Assembly: GCA_029582165.1 (NCBI GenBank)
Contig: CM055882.1
Span: forward strand, 18,679,867-18,743,866
Length of the DNA stretch: 64,000 nucleotides
Direction of reading: 5' to 3'
From: Portulaca oleracea
Taxonomy: Eukaryota; Streptophyta; Magnoliopsida; Caryophyllales; Portulacaceae
The notes under the pieces were generated by a model. That model searched no databases, had not been told where the DNA came from, and saw only the letters and a list, made by a program, of their open reading frames with translations. Of the stretch, positions 46,601 to 57,610 are shown piece after piece (positions within the stretch are counted from its first letter, which is position 1; every line of letters starts with the position of its first letter). Made by a program: the position numbers and the translations under genes.

Positions 46601-49600
46601 GTATGTACCCAAATGCTCCGAGTTTGGCCGTTTTCACTTTATTTCCACATCTTTTTGCCATTTCACATGTTCCAGGACCGAAGAACCTTAAAAGGAGTAA
46701 AAATAACCATAAGACAATATTTTATTAGGGGATCGGGCGAAAAAGCCTAGTAATGAGATGATATTTAGGCTTAATTACGAGCCTAAACACAAACATTACA
46801 TATTGTCAATCTTTTGACGTTGAGTTCTTAGAGTATGATTGCTGCTGTATCCAAGTTAGATATGTTGTGGCATCTTTTGCAATGATGAGTTTTGAATTGA
46901 ACTACACACATGAGGGATCATGAGTTTCCTACAAGAGGGGTGTGGTAGGACCATAGGATTCCCAGCAAGCAATTCCTACAAGAAGGAGGCTCACATAGAG
47001 CCCAAGATTCTCATTGAATTATAATAATTCTCAACAATGATTTGAAGCTGCTTTATCCCTAATGCATGAGGGATTTATATAGGTAAGAGTCCTTCCATAA
47101 TACGAAAACTACTATATATCAAATACTAAAAAAATGGATAAAAAATCCCTAATATTGTCCTAATTAAATATCACTAATATGTGGCTAAATATCCTTATTT
47201 TGGCTATCATAAAGTATAGCTAAAATGTACCCATGAAAACATGAAGATTATATTGAACTACAAGTGATCTCCAACTACATGAAGATATTTTGGTAAGTTA
47301 GTTCATACTTCATTGTTATACTGCATCAGAATTCTTATATGGGTTCACACTTCACAATCACAACCCTGAATCTGCACACCCTGCAGACTCCCCTCAATGG
47401 TTATGCCATTTGTGAGTGGTTTATTAGCCAAGTCTTGTTGGGTCCCCCCCCCCCCCCCCCCAAACACACACACACTTCTCCGACTTCCTTTTTCTCTTAT
47501 GGAAATGTTGATACTTAATAGTATGAGCTTCTTAAGTCTCTCATACTCTTTTCACTTGCGCTTTCAAGTGTTTCGCTATTATGGTTAGTTATGTTGTGTA
47601 CCTGACTTCCTGTCCTCCAGATCTGTGATGAACAACATTCTGTGTGCCCTTTTCTTATTCCCTCCTTTACTGAATTTTCTTTCATATGTCAGCCATTCTG
47701 CTATGTTTATTTATTACAAGCCCCTTGTTACTTTCCTGTCCTCTTTGAGGGTTGCAATGTCTTTTAAATACCTCTAGTTTGTGGATTGACGCACGTTGGC
47801 ATGCATGACTTGCTGGATTGCTGTTTGCTTAAGACTTCTGCCGGGCGCTTATGAGGGATAGGCCCAATAGTCAAGAATTTCTTTTTGGAAGTACTCTGAT
47901 GAATGTTACTGAATGAATGACTTTTCTTTTTTGCATGCAGCTGAACTTGCAGAGATGCTGGCAACTGATTTGCAAAAGGAAGGTCTTCGTGGGCGAACAC
48001 TTACACTTAAGCTGAAAACTGCATCTTTTGAGGTGCATTCTTATGTCTGCACTTTCTCCCCCACACCCCAAAAGAAAATAAAAAGAGAAGAAATCTGACA
48101 TGCAAAAGCAGACAAGCATTTGATGATGCATTAGTGCATGTGTACATTTGTTTCACGGGAAACATGTCTGATTCAGTAAAGCAGCACAATTAGTTACTTA
48201 AAAACTTGGCAGATCCCTGTGCTGTACAATTGTTGTGCACTCGTGCTTATTTTACTTATGTTACATCGTCTTTGGGGATTTTGTGTGGATTGCAGTGGTG
48301 TGTGTGATATGTAGTGGTACTTTTCCTTCTTCTCTGACCCAACTCAAACAGCATTTACTTTGTTACAAAATTAGACTTCCATGGTTTTCTTGGTTTTGAT
48401 TTTCCAGGTGCGAACTAGAGCAGTGACATTGCAGAGGTACATATGTTCAAGTGAGGATATATTGTGTCATGCAAGAAAACTGCTAAAAGCTGAACTTCCT
48501 ACGTCAGTTAGACTTATTGGTAGGGAGACATTTCTTGATAGGTTTTCTGAACTCAACCTTGGTTTGCTTCTATGCTTTACAAATAATGTAAATTACTATG
48601 GACTAAAATGATTCTAAAAAAAGGAAGGCTTAGGATTGAATTCATGATAAATCTGAAGAACTGAAGTGGTGCAGACATTAATTTATTGACGAGAAGAAAA
48701 TGTATGCTGTGGCAGAGTCATGAAGAATAATGAACTTTTAGGAGATTTTTGTAGATTAAATACGGTGAAAACTAAAACTCCAATCAGTTGCTTGCAACTA
48801 GTTAATTTTCTAGAAGCACCATTATAGACCCATGTATTGTCAATTGTTTAAAAGATCATTAAGAACCAAATGCAGTCTCTAGGTTAAGCTATATTCACAT
48901 GTGATTATTTGCATTTGTTATTATATAATGAGGTATAAAGGTTGATGGTTTCAATTGTTCTTTTTTTAACAGGACTGCGAGTTTCTCAGTTTAGTGAAGA
49001 GAAGGGTGCACCATCAGATCCTGCTCAAAAATCTATTACCAACTTTATCATATTTGGAAATGCCTCTGGGAATAACATATCTGGCACTGACAACCTGGGA
49101 TCGAGGGAGAAGGCTAGTAGTTCTGCAGACAACCATCGTGATGATGTTGATTCTGAGCTGAATACTGATTATGTTCATAAAGATGAGTTTGACAGTGATC
49201 AATTATCAGATCTTAGTCTCAGCATCCACAGCAAAAGTGAAAATGCTTCCTATGTGGACCATTGTCCTCAGAATAACATGCAAACAGAAGTACGTCATGT
49301 CTATACACCTGCACGTAGTTAACTTGTGAATGCTATTATGACATCCTCTAGATTTAATTTTAGTAGAAAAGTCGGCAGTTCTTGTCTGAGAAAGCTTATT
49401 TGTCGCCAGGGTATTTCAAAATCAAATGAATCAGATGTCCGGCAGTCAGTGGACAGACAAGAGCCTGGTGAAGCAACAAGGTATTCTGATTTTCAGGGCG
49501 ATGGTGAGCCTTCTTCATCTTTGCAAGATGAGCTGCAGTGGATTGATGGCTACAAGTGTAGTATTTGTGGAATTGAACTTCCTCCTGACTTTGTCGATGA

Positions 49601-50034
49601 AAGACAAGAACACTCAGACTTCCATCTGGCTGAGAGGATGCAGAAAGAGTGTCCAGATCAACATGTAACAAATCAGTGGGTGAAGCAGAGGTAAGCGTAC
49701 AGCCACTGTTTCCTGCTTGGGCCCCCTTTGGCTTAATTCCGATAAACTTGTTTCAGAGTTGGACGATGATGCTGAAAATTATTCACTTGGACTTGTTTAT
49801 AATTCTTCGGAATTAAACCTGTTTCAGAGTTGGATGATGATGCTGAAATTATTCACTTGGACTTGTTTATAATTCTTCGTTCACCTGCTTTAAGTCTACT
49901 TTTTTGTCAGGCCTTGGGATAAACGCCAGATTGTAGGCCAGAGCAGCAGCCATAAAAAGCGCAAATCAACGGCAGAGCAAGGCAAATTCTTAAGAATTGA
50001 CAAATTTTTCGTCAAGGAGAGTAAGGATATTTAA
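37609..50034 (+). CDS. POLK: DNA polymerase kappa (Y-family translesion polymerase), 14 exons
   Basis: Exons: 37609-37699, 38396-38568, 38767-38940, 39130-39253, 39344-39444, 40039-40125, 41425-41520, 41678-41798, 42916-43044, 47941-48032, 48408-48519, 48973-49289, 49410-49690, 49911-50034. All junctions are GT-AG, phases match throughout, and the product is 673 aa. The start ATG is the first in frame; upstream codons lack ATG. Signature parts: N-clasp [20 protein letters not shown]; catalytic [13 protein letters not shown] and [10 protein letters not shown] with the metal-binding acids; [20 protein letters not shown]; helix-hairpin-helix [12 protein letters not shown]; little finger [13 protein letters not shown]. 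The C-terminus has a C-X2-C...H-X3-H ubiquitin-binding-type finger ([26 protein letters not shown]) and a basic tail ending FFVKESKDI. It bypasses damaged bases in the nucleus. The start and the weak exon-1 donor (G|GTCTGC) are the least sure points. Confidence 0.95.
43965..45053. mobile_element. Non-autonomous inverted-repeat element inside POLK intron 9
   Basis: The left end GAGTAATTTACATTTACCCT and about 80 following bases (including TTTGGGAAATGATTTTT) match the reverse complement of the right end up to 45053 at roughly 80 percent. A second, inner copy of the right repeat lies at about 44873-44935, so the right end is duplicated. The core has no recognised transposase. TTTGAC occurs next to both ends, but a clean target duplication was not established. 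Confidence 0.7.
45060..46800 (-). repeat. LTR-like segment in POLK intron with GTCACG(A/G)CCGTGAC motifs
   Basis: Between 46169 and 46501 about nine near-palindromes of the type GGTCACGACCGTGACC or GTCACGGGCGTGACC occur. On the minus strand they lie upstream of a TATA-like GTATATAAACC at 46104-46094. The downstream part (46080-45060) is AT-rich without coding. The architecture parallels the LTR at 61-62.4 kb. Boundaries and family are not determined. Confidence 0.45.
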
Positions 50035-50765
50035 CGGTCCCAGTATTGATGTATATTGTATAATATGAGTCTCTTGCACATAATCTTCACACAATGGGTG
50101 TGCCTGTATATATTATTGACTGGAGAAGCTGTTGAATTATTAGTGATAATTTTCATGCATATGTTCCTAGCTAGTGTGGATCCAAGAGCTGTTTAGAAGC
50201 ACTGCCGGGATTGGAACTTAGGTGTCAAACTGGACTTCAGGACCTTGGCCTTTTAGAAGGACGATTGCCGATATGACAGCATGAGGGTATGAAATTAGCT
50301 AAAGCTGTATGTAAGGCACCAACAGATTTCCCAAGTTTGTGGTATATTCAATATGTAAGTCAAACTGTCAAAGCATGTCAGACTCCTGGAATTTCAGAGG
50401 AATTTTGATTTTCTGAAAGCCCCCTTTTGACTTTGAAATTCTTTCCTGGATTTTAAGGAGCAGATACTTAGAACTTGGCACCGTTGATTGGTCCCTGCTC
50501 ACAAGACATAGTCATTTCTTATGATGAGGCTCCTAGTTTAATTTGTGCAGTTTCGGACTCAGTTTCAGTATGACACCTACCTTGGTATTGTGCTGTCCGT
50601 TTATAACCCAGTTTGATCCTGCAATGTAAATCATATAAGACATATCACTTATTAAATATATGAAATTTTAAATATATATTATGTAAGATATTTTAGATAG
50701 TGCAAGACCGGTTAAGCAAAGATTGATAAGGTAAGTACTTATAAAAGAATAATGGCCTAAATATT

Positions 50766-50819
<54 letters not shown>

Positions 50820-51603
50820 TAGATGCTAATATACAATAATCTGTTGGGTATGGGCACTAGCGTACCTAAATAATGTCGGTGGTAATAGATTTGGTAGTGG
50901 TCCTACATGGTAGGAAAAATTAAAATCTGAACTAAAATGATGTGTCAGTAAGTGTAAGTGCTTTTTTTTTTTTTTTAAATTAACATCTCATTAGTACATA
51001 TTTTTCCTTATCTAACGGTGCTATTTTTTTTATAAAAAAATCAAAAATCATTTTTGCTTATTTGCACTTGCTTATGTGACATTGGTTTAGCAAATATTTT
51101 AATTTTTTTACTCCGCATCCTGCCACGTAAGACCATAACCGAGTTAATGACCGCTAGGATCGCTCCGGATGCATTATTGTCCGACAATTTCACAATGCAA
51201 TATATTATTGTCCACCCCTCAAAGACTCAAAGTACAGCATATTAATATATTTTTCCAACATATTAAACCCAAAGTACAAAATATTAAATAATAAAAATAT
51301 TATTATAAATATTAATAGATGTTTCCAGCGTAATTACTTATATATTGAAATTTGCATAAGGATGAAAGTTAATGTCATGTTAATTAAGAGTGAAGATGAT
51401 ACCTTGAAGAAGTTTCTAAACTAATGAATTTGATAAGGTGTATTAACTGGAGTGATACTGGATAATGAACACAACGTGTACAATCTAGGCAAACAGAAAC
51501 AAGAAGTGCAGGGCATGCCACGTGTCATTTCACTACCCGACCTCCAAATTCTCCCCCGACATTATCATACGTTGATACTTTGCAGAAATGAGTCCGCAAA
51601 CTA
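50035..51603. other. Intergenic region between POLK and the GNAT-like gene
   Basis: It contains the POLK 3' UTR and a perfect TA microsatellite at about 50768-50815. The 51480-51600 stretch (with CACGTGTCATTTCACT) is the probable promoter and 5' UTR of the next gene. No other gene is seen. Confidence 0.55.
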
Positions 51604-52364
51604 ATGGAGAAATTAGCCATTTACCCAACAATCAAAACTGCAGTACCAGTTCAACAGAAACCCAGCAGGTTCACCTACACAACTCAAATCAAGATTCTCC
51701 CAAGCAGAATAAGAGCATCATCAACTTCACCATCGACAAGTGGGAGCAACAATGGCAGAATCCCAACAATAGAGGACATCTTGGAAGCATCAAGAGCCCA
51801 AAATCTGGACGTCAAGCTGCAAACACTTGGACCCTTTTTCAGAATAACAGCAACCAGCTTGGAGACAAAGAGGGTGCTCGGTAAAGCTGAGGGCTTGATC
51901 AGGGTTTGGTTTGATGGGAAATTACTCCATTTGGATTCAATCAGATTGAGTAGAGAGACTATGAGCATCAACAGGTCAATTTTTGGAGTGGGTCTTTTTC
52001 TTGGAGCTGTTGCTGTTAGACATGGATTTGATTCTGGTTGTTCAACTGCACAACTGCTCGCCATCAATGACACTGATCTCTACCATTCCAAGGTTCTTTT
52101 CTTTTCTTCCTTGCTTGGATTTCTTGTTTGTGTCTCCAGTAATTGGGATTACATTTGGAAAGATTGAAATAATAAATACTGAGTTATGTGCAGCTTGTGA
52201 AGTTCTACACTAGAATGGGATTCAAGACAGTGCATGAAGTGGACGGTTCGTCGATTGGGGATCTTTCACATATGCTTGTTTGGGGAGGCAGAGGAACCAG
52301 AATGGATGCTAATATCGAACACCTCCTTATCAGATGGTGCTCAAGATTTAAACTTGAAAAGTGA
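51604..52364 (+). CDS. Putative plastid-targeted GNAT-fold protein, 219 aa, two exons
   Basis: Exons 51604-52092 and 52194-52364, with AAG|GTTCTT donor, TTATGTGCAG acceptor and phase 0. The first 50 residues are rich in Ser, Thr, Arg and Lys and poor in acids, consistent with a transit peptide. The middle has a hydrophobic stretch (SIFGVGLFLGAVAVRHGF) and GCSTAQLLAINDTDLYHSK. Exon 2 begins LVKFYTRMGFKTVHEVDGSS, the familiar Phe-Tyr-x-Arg-x-Gly-Phe motif near the end of GCN5-related acetyltransferase folds, and ends LIRWCSRFKLEK. Substrate is unknown. An out-of-frame ATG lies 16 bases upstream. The gene model is solid; the enzymatic assignment is tentative, since the acetyl-CoA P-loop is not obvious. 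Confidence 0.75.
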
Positions 52365-52657
52365 TGTACAATTCCATATGCTTGGATTCAACCATGTATT
52401 ATATTCAAAATGTTGATTATCTTACTCCGGTCTCGGTGTTGAACATGAAAATATTCTGAATCTTGTTTACAATGTATCTAACATAAGGGTTTGATGTTTT
52501 CACGTCAAATACCTTCCATTCATATCATTTAACAGAACCATTTCATTTGTCAGACGCAAAGAGTACATGAATTACAAAATTGTTTCACATTACAGAACCA
52601 TCTCCATCCTGCATGCTTTATCCCTCATGACTTGCATTAAATTGTACAAATAAAAAC
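52365..52657. other. Convergent 3' UTRs of the GNAT-like and VDAC genes
   Basis: Only 293 bases separate the two stop codons of these tail-to-tail genes. The AT-rich sequence must hold both polyadenylation sites. Confidence 0.6.
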
Positions 52658-55600
52658 TCAAGGTTTCAATGCAAGAGATAGTCCGATCTTTGGGCTTGTG
52701 TCGAGAGAATTGTAATCGAACTCTGCTGCAACCGTCATCACTGACTTCGGTCTGAACTCGTGTTGAATAACAGCTCCAAAACTCCCCTGGTTGTTGAGCT
52801 TGAGCTTGATCAGGGTTAACTCATCAACTGCGCATGATCCTCCCACAGTTAAAGTGTTCCCTTCTTCAGAAAACCTATTAGCAAACTCCACCACTGTGCT
52901 GCTTCTCAATTTTTCAAGGTAATATACATGTGACGCTTTTATCAGGTCACCCCTCTCGGCCCTGGTGTTCCAAACAGGATGACAAAGCAAAAAACAAACC
53001 AGTTACGCTAGATTTCCATATTGGATGATTGTGAATACTAAAGAAGTTAGAAATAAAAGTTAAACACGATACAGTCTGTAAGCAAGCATAAAAGTTTCCA
53101 ACTTCAAAGTGTCAATATAGAAAGGCAAACAGATTACTGTTTACCAGGACAATAGGCTTACAGGACAAATGAAGTGGTGGAGTCTGGTTTTATCATGCTT
53201 ATGGCAACATTATACTTGGTGAATTCACCACTAAAGATGTCGTAAGCTCCCTCAACTCCAAGCACAGCGGTGCGAGTGCCAATGGTGGCTGAAACATCAA
53301 CCACAGGGGACTTGTTCAATGATACGGATGAACCAAGGCTGGCATGATCGTGGAAGTACTGTAACTCAAACTGCTATAAGAAAGAAGGGAAATGTAACCA
53401 AGTCTTAAGCTGAATGGAACAGACAAGGAAGCGTATGAATTTGGCCAAGTAGTCTATTTTTGCAGGTTGTAACAACAAACTGAAGATTTTCACTCAACTA
53501 TTGTAGCAATAGAATTCAACTAATCCAAACCTGAAAGAAAATATCAGATAACCTATTCTTTTGTGCGGTTCCACACGGCACCTGCCATATTTTTCCACAA
53601 TTACTACAATCCTTCCATACCATACCATACCATTACCATTCCACACTTTTCTCCTCTACTGTTCACATTCTCTCTCCTCACTTTTCTCCTCTACTGTTCA
53701 CATTCTCTCTCCTCACATACCACATCAATCACTCTTATCACAAATTTTACCATATCTTACCATAAGGTACCACACTTCCCATAACATTGTCATACCATAC
53801 CATACCATTTACCGCACCCAGTTTGCCGCACAAAAGAACAGGGCCTAAGTTCCAATCTCAATAAACAAAAAAAGAAAAAAAAAAAACCAAATACTAGGAA
53901 AAGACTGTGACTCTGATTTCAAAGGATGTATGGTTTCCCATAGAAAATGAACACAGCTGCTTATCACTTGCTGACTCTAATTTGGTAGGGAGGGGGGTTT
54001 AACACACTGGGTGGTTCAACCCACTATCCAATCTTACAAGATCGGAGATAGCCCATAAAACTGGGGGAGAATCCCCATCAGGGCTGATAAGTGGTGGTCA
54101 CGTTGTCGTACCTACGATGCTTCTCTGCCCACCTCAATTCTTTTGAACCAAAGACTCCAGTACGGTTTCTTTATTCCTCACTTGTTGGGGGACATGTTCA
54201 ATATTCAATTATTCTGGTCAGGTTTTCCATCAGCACATGAAACTACTTCAGCTTGTATACCAATATGTATTGGCATAAGTAACCAACCAAAGGATGACTA
54301 AATGTACCTTTCCAGATTTGTAATCAGGCAGCTTTATTGAGGCTATTGACTTGGTAGATGGCAAGACATTGTTCAAGGTAAGAGTGGCTGCTACCTGCAA
54401 CATAAGGCAGTGAGAGGGAGCATGCAACGACGAAGAAAAAAAGATAGGAAGGAGAAGTGAGTGAGAATATGAGGAAGGACATACATTAGACAACGTATCA
54501 ACTTTAAATTCGATAATTGCATTATTATGTTTGTACTGTGCAGCCACATCACCTATGGAAAGACCTTCCTTTTGCAGTGTACCTGCTGTAATGGCCTGGA
54601 AAATCAAAAAGAAATGTGATTATCTCCACTTTACAGACTAAAACAGAAGTCGAAGTGTTGAACATATCTATCACAGACCTGAAGCATTGAGTTCAGTATG
54701 CACTCAAGTAAAATTTGGGTTTACAGGCATAATAGTAGCAGCTAGAGGCTAATCAACTAACACACACAAGTTTCTTGCTAGCATTGGCACGAGACGATGG
54801 AGTAAAATAGTTCAATGAGAGAAGCAAAATACTCATCAATGTCAAATGTCATAAGATGCAGATTTCTAAAGAAGCCTATTTATCATAGCCCTTCCACCAA
54901 CTAAACCAATGAAAAACTCGATTTTAGATACTATCAACTTTATCCAGATGATTGTTCCCATTTATCAAAACATTCAGCAAGCACACCATCAAACCCTTTT
55001 CTTCTTCGGAATACAAATGTATCTAAAACATTAAGTCTTAACAGAGAGCCTAATGCCCTTGAGCAATTCACAGTTTGGTAGGCACTAAGCTGAAACAAAA
55101 TGCTGTGAGTACAGGGGTCAAACTGCAAGCAAACAACATAACCTAAGAGCTTCGATTTTTTTTAGCACTTCTTACATCAAACAGTCTGAAATATTCAGAA
55201 TTCATCACAGCCATAATCATCTAGATTCTAAAAACAGGAAACTTAGTTGATTCAGCAAAAACACTATAGATCAATGTAGTTCTACACATTTTGACAAATA
55301 GAGGCCAATTCCTCATTACATGGGATCTTCAGAAGTCATTGGTTTACAGGGCTGTACATGGCAGACATCAGAGTTCCAGCATAACTCCACCAGAGAGCAT
55401 CCGATAAAGATGGCATCATAGTCTAAGAATAGTATGGACTCAGCTAAATTATTTGGAATCTTCATTTGCTTCAATTTAAATGTGCTATGCATATCAATAT
55501 TACGAGGTTGAATCCGACCTTGGGACACCAGACCCTTTATTGTGAGCTTAAACTAAGAAAATTTCATAGACAATTCTTTGAGCCTAACACATAACACCCT

Positions 55601-56519
55601 TACATTGATATGGCCAAGTCTGAGCATCACCCTAAATCTCTTGCTTAAGTACACCATCTTTTAGGAATTAGGATTCATTATGACTTAAATGGCTATTTCT
55701 TTAGCAACAGCAAGGAATAGCAGGAATTTCACATAGTGCCACTCCTATACCCTACTGATCTTGCAAACTTTTCCCATTTTTATTCTATATTAGGATAATG
55801 TGGTAATAGCTTTAGCATTTCGATTTTTGCACATGCAAATAAAGCAAATTTCACATTAACCCAATTTTGCATCATGGTCTGTAGCAATCCTACCCAGCCA
55901 TAAAACTTGCAGGACATGACAAACTTTTTTGCCCTTTTAGGTGGGTGGGGTTTTTTTTTTTTTTTTTTTTTTTTGGGGGTTGGGGGTGGGGGTGGGGGTG
56001 AGTAGATATCCACATCTACCAGCATTCAAATTTGATCATTCTTTTTCGAAAAACTTTGAAATTTGAGAAATCATCTTCACATAATGTCTGAATTCAGAAA
56101 TGCCGAAATGGGCACTACAAAAGGACAAGAGAAACTTCTATCCTCAACCCATATATGCTCTTTGCTTGAACTGAAGCTCAAATACTTGAGAACATCATTG
56201 AATTTCACAAAATAGCATCCAAAAAAATGAAAACGGGTCAGAAGAAAGAGGTCAATACAAGCCCATTATTTGTTTGGGTACTTATGCTGAGCTTCCTCTC
56301 AAAGCTGTAGTCTTTGTACAGAATTTCTGCGAAATTCATCAAAATTGAATCAATCAGTCAAAACTAACCCCCTATCCCCAAAGAGCAGAGAAACACCACA
56401 ATTGGAAACAGAAATTCGACATGGGGTATTCGGGTTTGAATTTAAAGAATTATATGATTATGAGTAGTACCTCTAGCTTTTCTGCCAATGTCTGAGAAGA
56501 GACCAGGTCCTGTGTTCAT
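52658..56519 (-). CDS. VDAC: Mitochondrial outer-membrane porin (voltage-dependent anion channel), 6 exons
   Basis: Minus-strand exons: 56519-56471, 56326-56259, 54595-54485, 54394-54308, 53370-53162, 52961-52658. All junctions are GT-AG with matching phases; the product is 275 aa, the usual plant VDAC length. The N-terminal helix is MNTGPGLFSDIGRKAREILY. Beta-strand repeats follow, such as LSIGDVAAQYKHNNAIIEFK, SIASIKLPDYKSGKFELQYF, and the eukaryotic porin signature region near GGSCAVDELTLIKLKLNNQG. The end IGLSLALKP is typical. The product forms a 19-stranded barrel passing metabolites and nucleotides across the mitochondrial outer membrane. Exon 2's 3' end (CTT|GTATTG) was chosen by phase and family continuity. 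Intron 2 (1.66 kb) carries a G-quadruplex motif; intron 4 carries a MITE. Confidence 0.93.
53552..53844. mobile_element. MITE-like inverted-repeat element in VDAC intron 4
   Basis: The left end CCTATTCTTTTGTGCGG and the right end, inverse of CCTGTTCTTTTGTGCGG, differ by one base. Inner sequences GGCACCTGCC and CCGCACCCAG are also roughly inverted. The core has repeated CATACCATAC words and a tandem copy of CTCCTCTACTGTTCACATTC. Ends of this kind suggest an hAT-type MITE; an 8-bp duplication was not seen cleanly. Confidence 0.6.
55975..55999 (+). other. G-quadruplex-forming sequence in VDAC intron 2
   Basis: Four runs of five or more G, separated by one or two T (GGGGGTTGGGGGTGGGGGTG and on), follow a 24-base T-run. 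This is on the plus strand, the template strand for VDAC. Confidence 0.7.
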
Positions 56520-57446
56520 TGTAGCTTCTTCTCTGTGTGGACTAACTCAGAGAAATTCTCTTTTTTTAAAAAAAGAAATTAGGAGGAACAGACTAGAGGA
56601 GTAGACCTCAAAAAGAGGGTGAGAGACTTCTAATCCCTCTTTTTTTTTTTTTTTTTTTGCTAAGGATAAATAATTTGTCTTAAAGTAAGATAGTGGATTG
56701 TCGAGCTGTCCTTGCTTCACTTTTCTGTGTTAAACTTCCTCCCACTACAGTCTCCATGGCTTCCGCTTCTGCAAGGAGTTTTTATGCTTTTGTCTCTAAA
56801 TTTCATTTTGTTCGTCTTCATAGCTTGAAGAGAGAAAAATCCAATTGTGGCTACTTTCCTTGGTCAAAAATTGCCGAGAAAGGGTCGTGGATGTGTTTGA
56901 AGCCCTAATTTTTTTCATTTGTCCAATTACTTATGATTATTGAGAGCCTAAAAATTTTAAAATTTATAGATAACAACAAACCGCATATTAAATATCAAAC
57001 GACCACCTTTAATAGAAAAAGGTTATAACCAAATAGCAAATATAAATAACACAACAAACACTTTCGCAACCACAACAATAATGTCACTTCTCAATCACTT
57101 AATTTAGAATCTATAAATTGTTTGCCGGTGGCGACTATAAATTTATATTTTGATTTAGAATCTATGAACGCGGGATACGAGATACAAAAAATTGCAAATT
57201 TTCAAAAATATTCTTGGAAATACCCTTAAAATGGAATAATAGTTTATTTAATAAAGATAAAATAGGTATTTTACTTGCTTTTTTTTGATAATTAACAGTC
57301 ATATTAAAATTATAAAAATTAACTAATTTGAGAAATAAAAAGGGACGAAGAAGTTAGCTCATATAACAAATAAAAGGCCACTGTTGAGCACCTCACTTTT
57401 ACAATTCTAGTAATGATAATACCCATTTTATCATTGATAAATATTA
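56520..57446. other. VDAC promoter/5' UTR side and intergenic DNA
   Basis: Bases 56520-56640 are the probable VDAC 5' UTR and promoter. A short plus-strand frame at 56693-56908 begins plausibly (MASASARSFYAF internally) but has no recognised family and no support. The rest is AT-rich. Confidence 0.4.
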
Positions 57447-57610
57447 CCTCTGTTCCATATTAATTGTCATATACGGAAATTGTGCAGTCAAATTGAAAAT
57501 TTTATCATTAATTTTTCAATATATACAATGACTTGTTATATAAAATTATTATGTGACACGGGGAAACCATGACAGTCAACAAAAAGACAATTAATATGGA
57601 ACGGAGGAAG
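57447..57610. mobile_element. Stowaway-type MITE, about 164 bp
   Basis: The left end CCTCTGTTCCATATTAATTG and the right end, inverse of CTTCCTCCGTTCCATATTAA, match. TA lies on both sides (57445-57446, 57611-57612). Inner parts are complementary around AATTGTC/GACAATT. Confidence 0.85.

Larger units (their letters stand above)
43045..47940 (+). other. 4.9-kb intron 9 of POLK, filled with transposon sequence
   Basis: All other POLK introns are under about 1.3 kb. This one contains an inverted-repeat element at 43965-45053, an LTR-like minus-strand segment around 45060-46800 with GGTCACGACCGTGACC motifs, long C or G runs (43328, 43562, 47444), and AT-rich filler at 46800-47440. The flanking splice sites remain intact: TTAG|GTAATT donor and TTGCATGCAG acceptor. 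Confidence 0.8.

Noticed and set aside
53561..53848. His/Leu-rich plus-strand frames
   Set aside because: Lie within the VDAC intron MITE and reflect CATACCATAC repeats.
56693..56908. 71-codon frame with a Ser/Ala-rich possible targeting region
   Set aside because: No family, no intron or downstream exon recognised; left only as a note in the intergenic entry.
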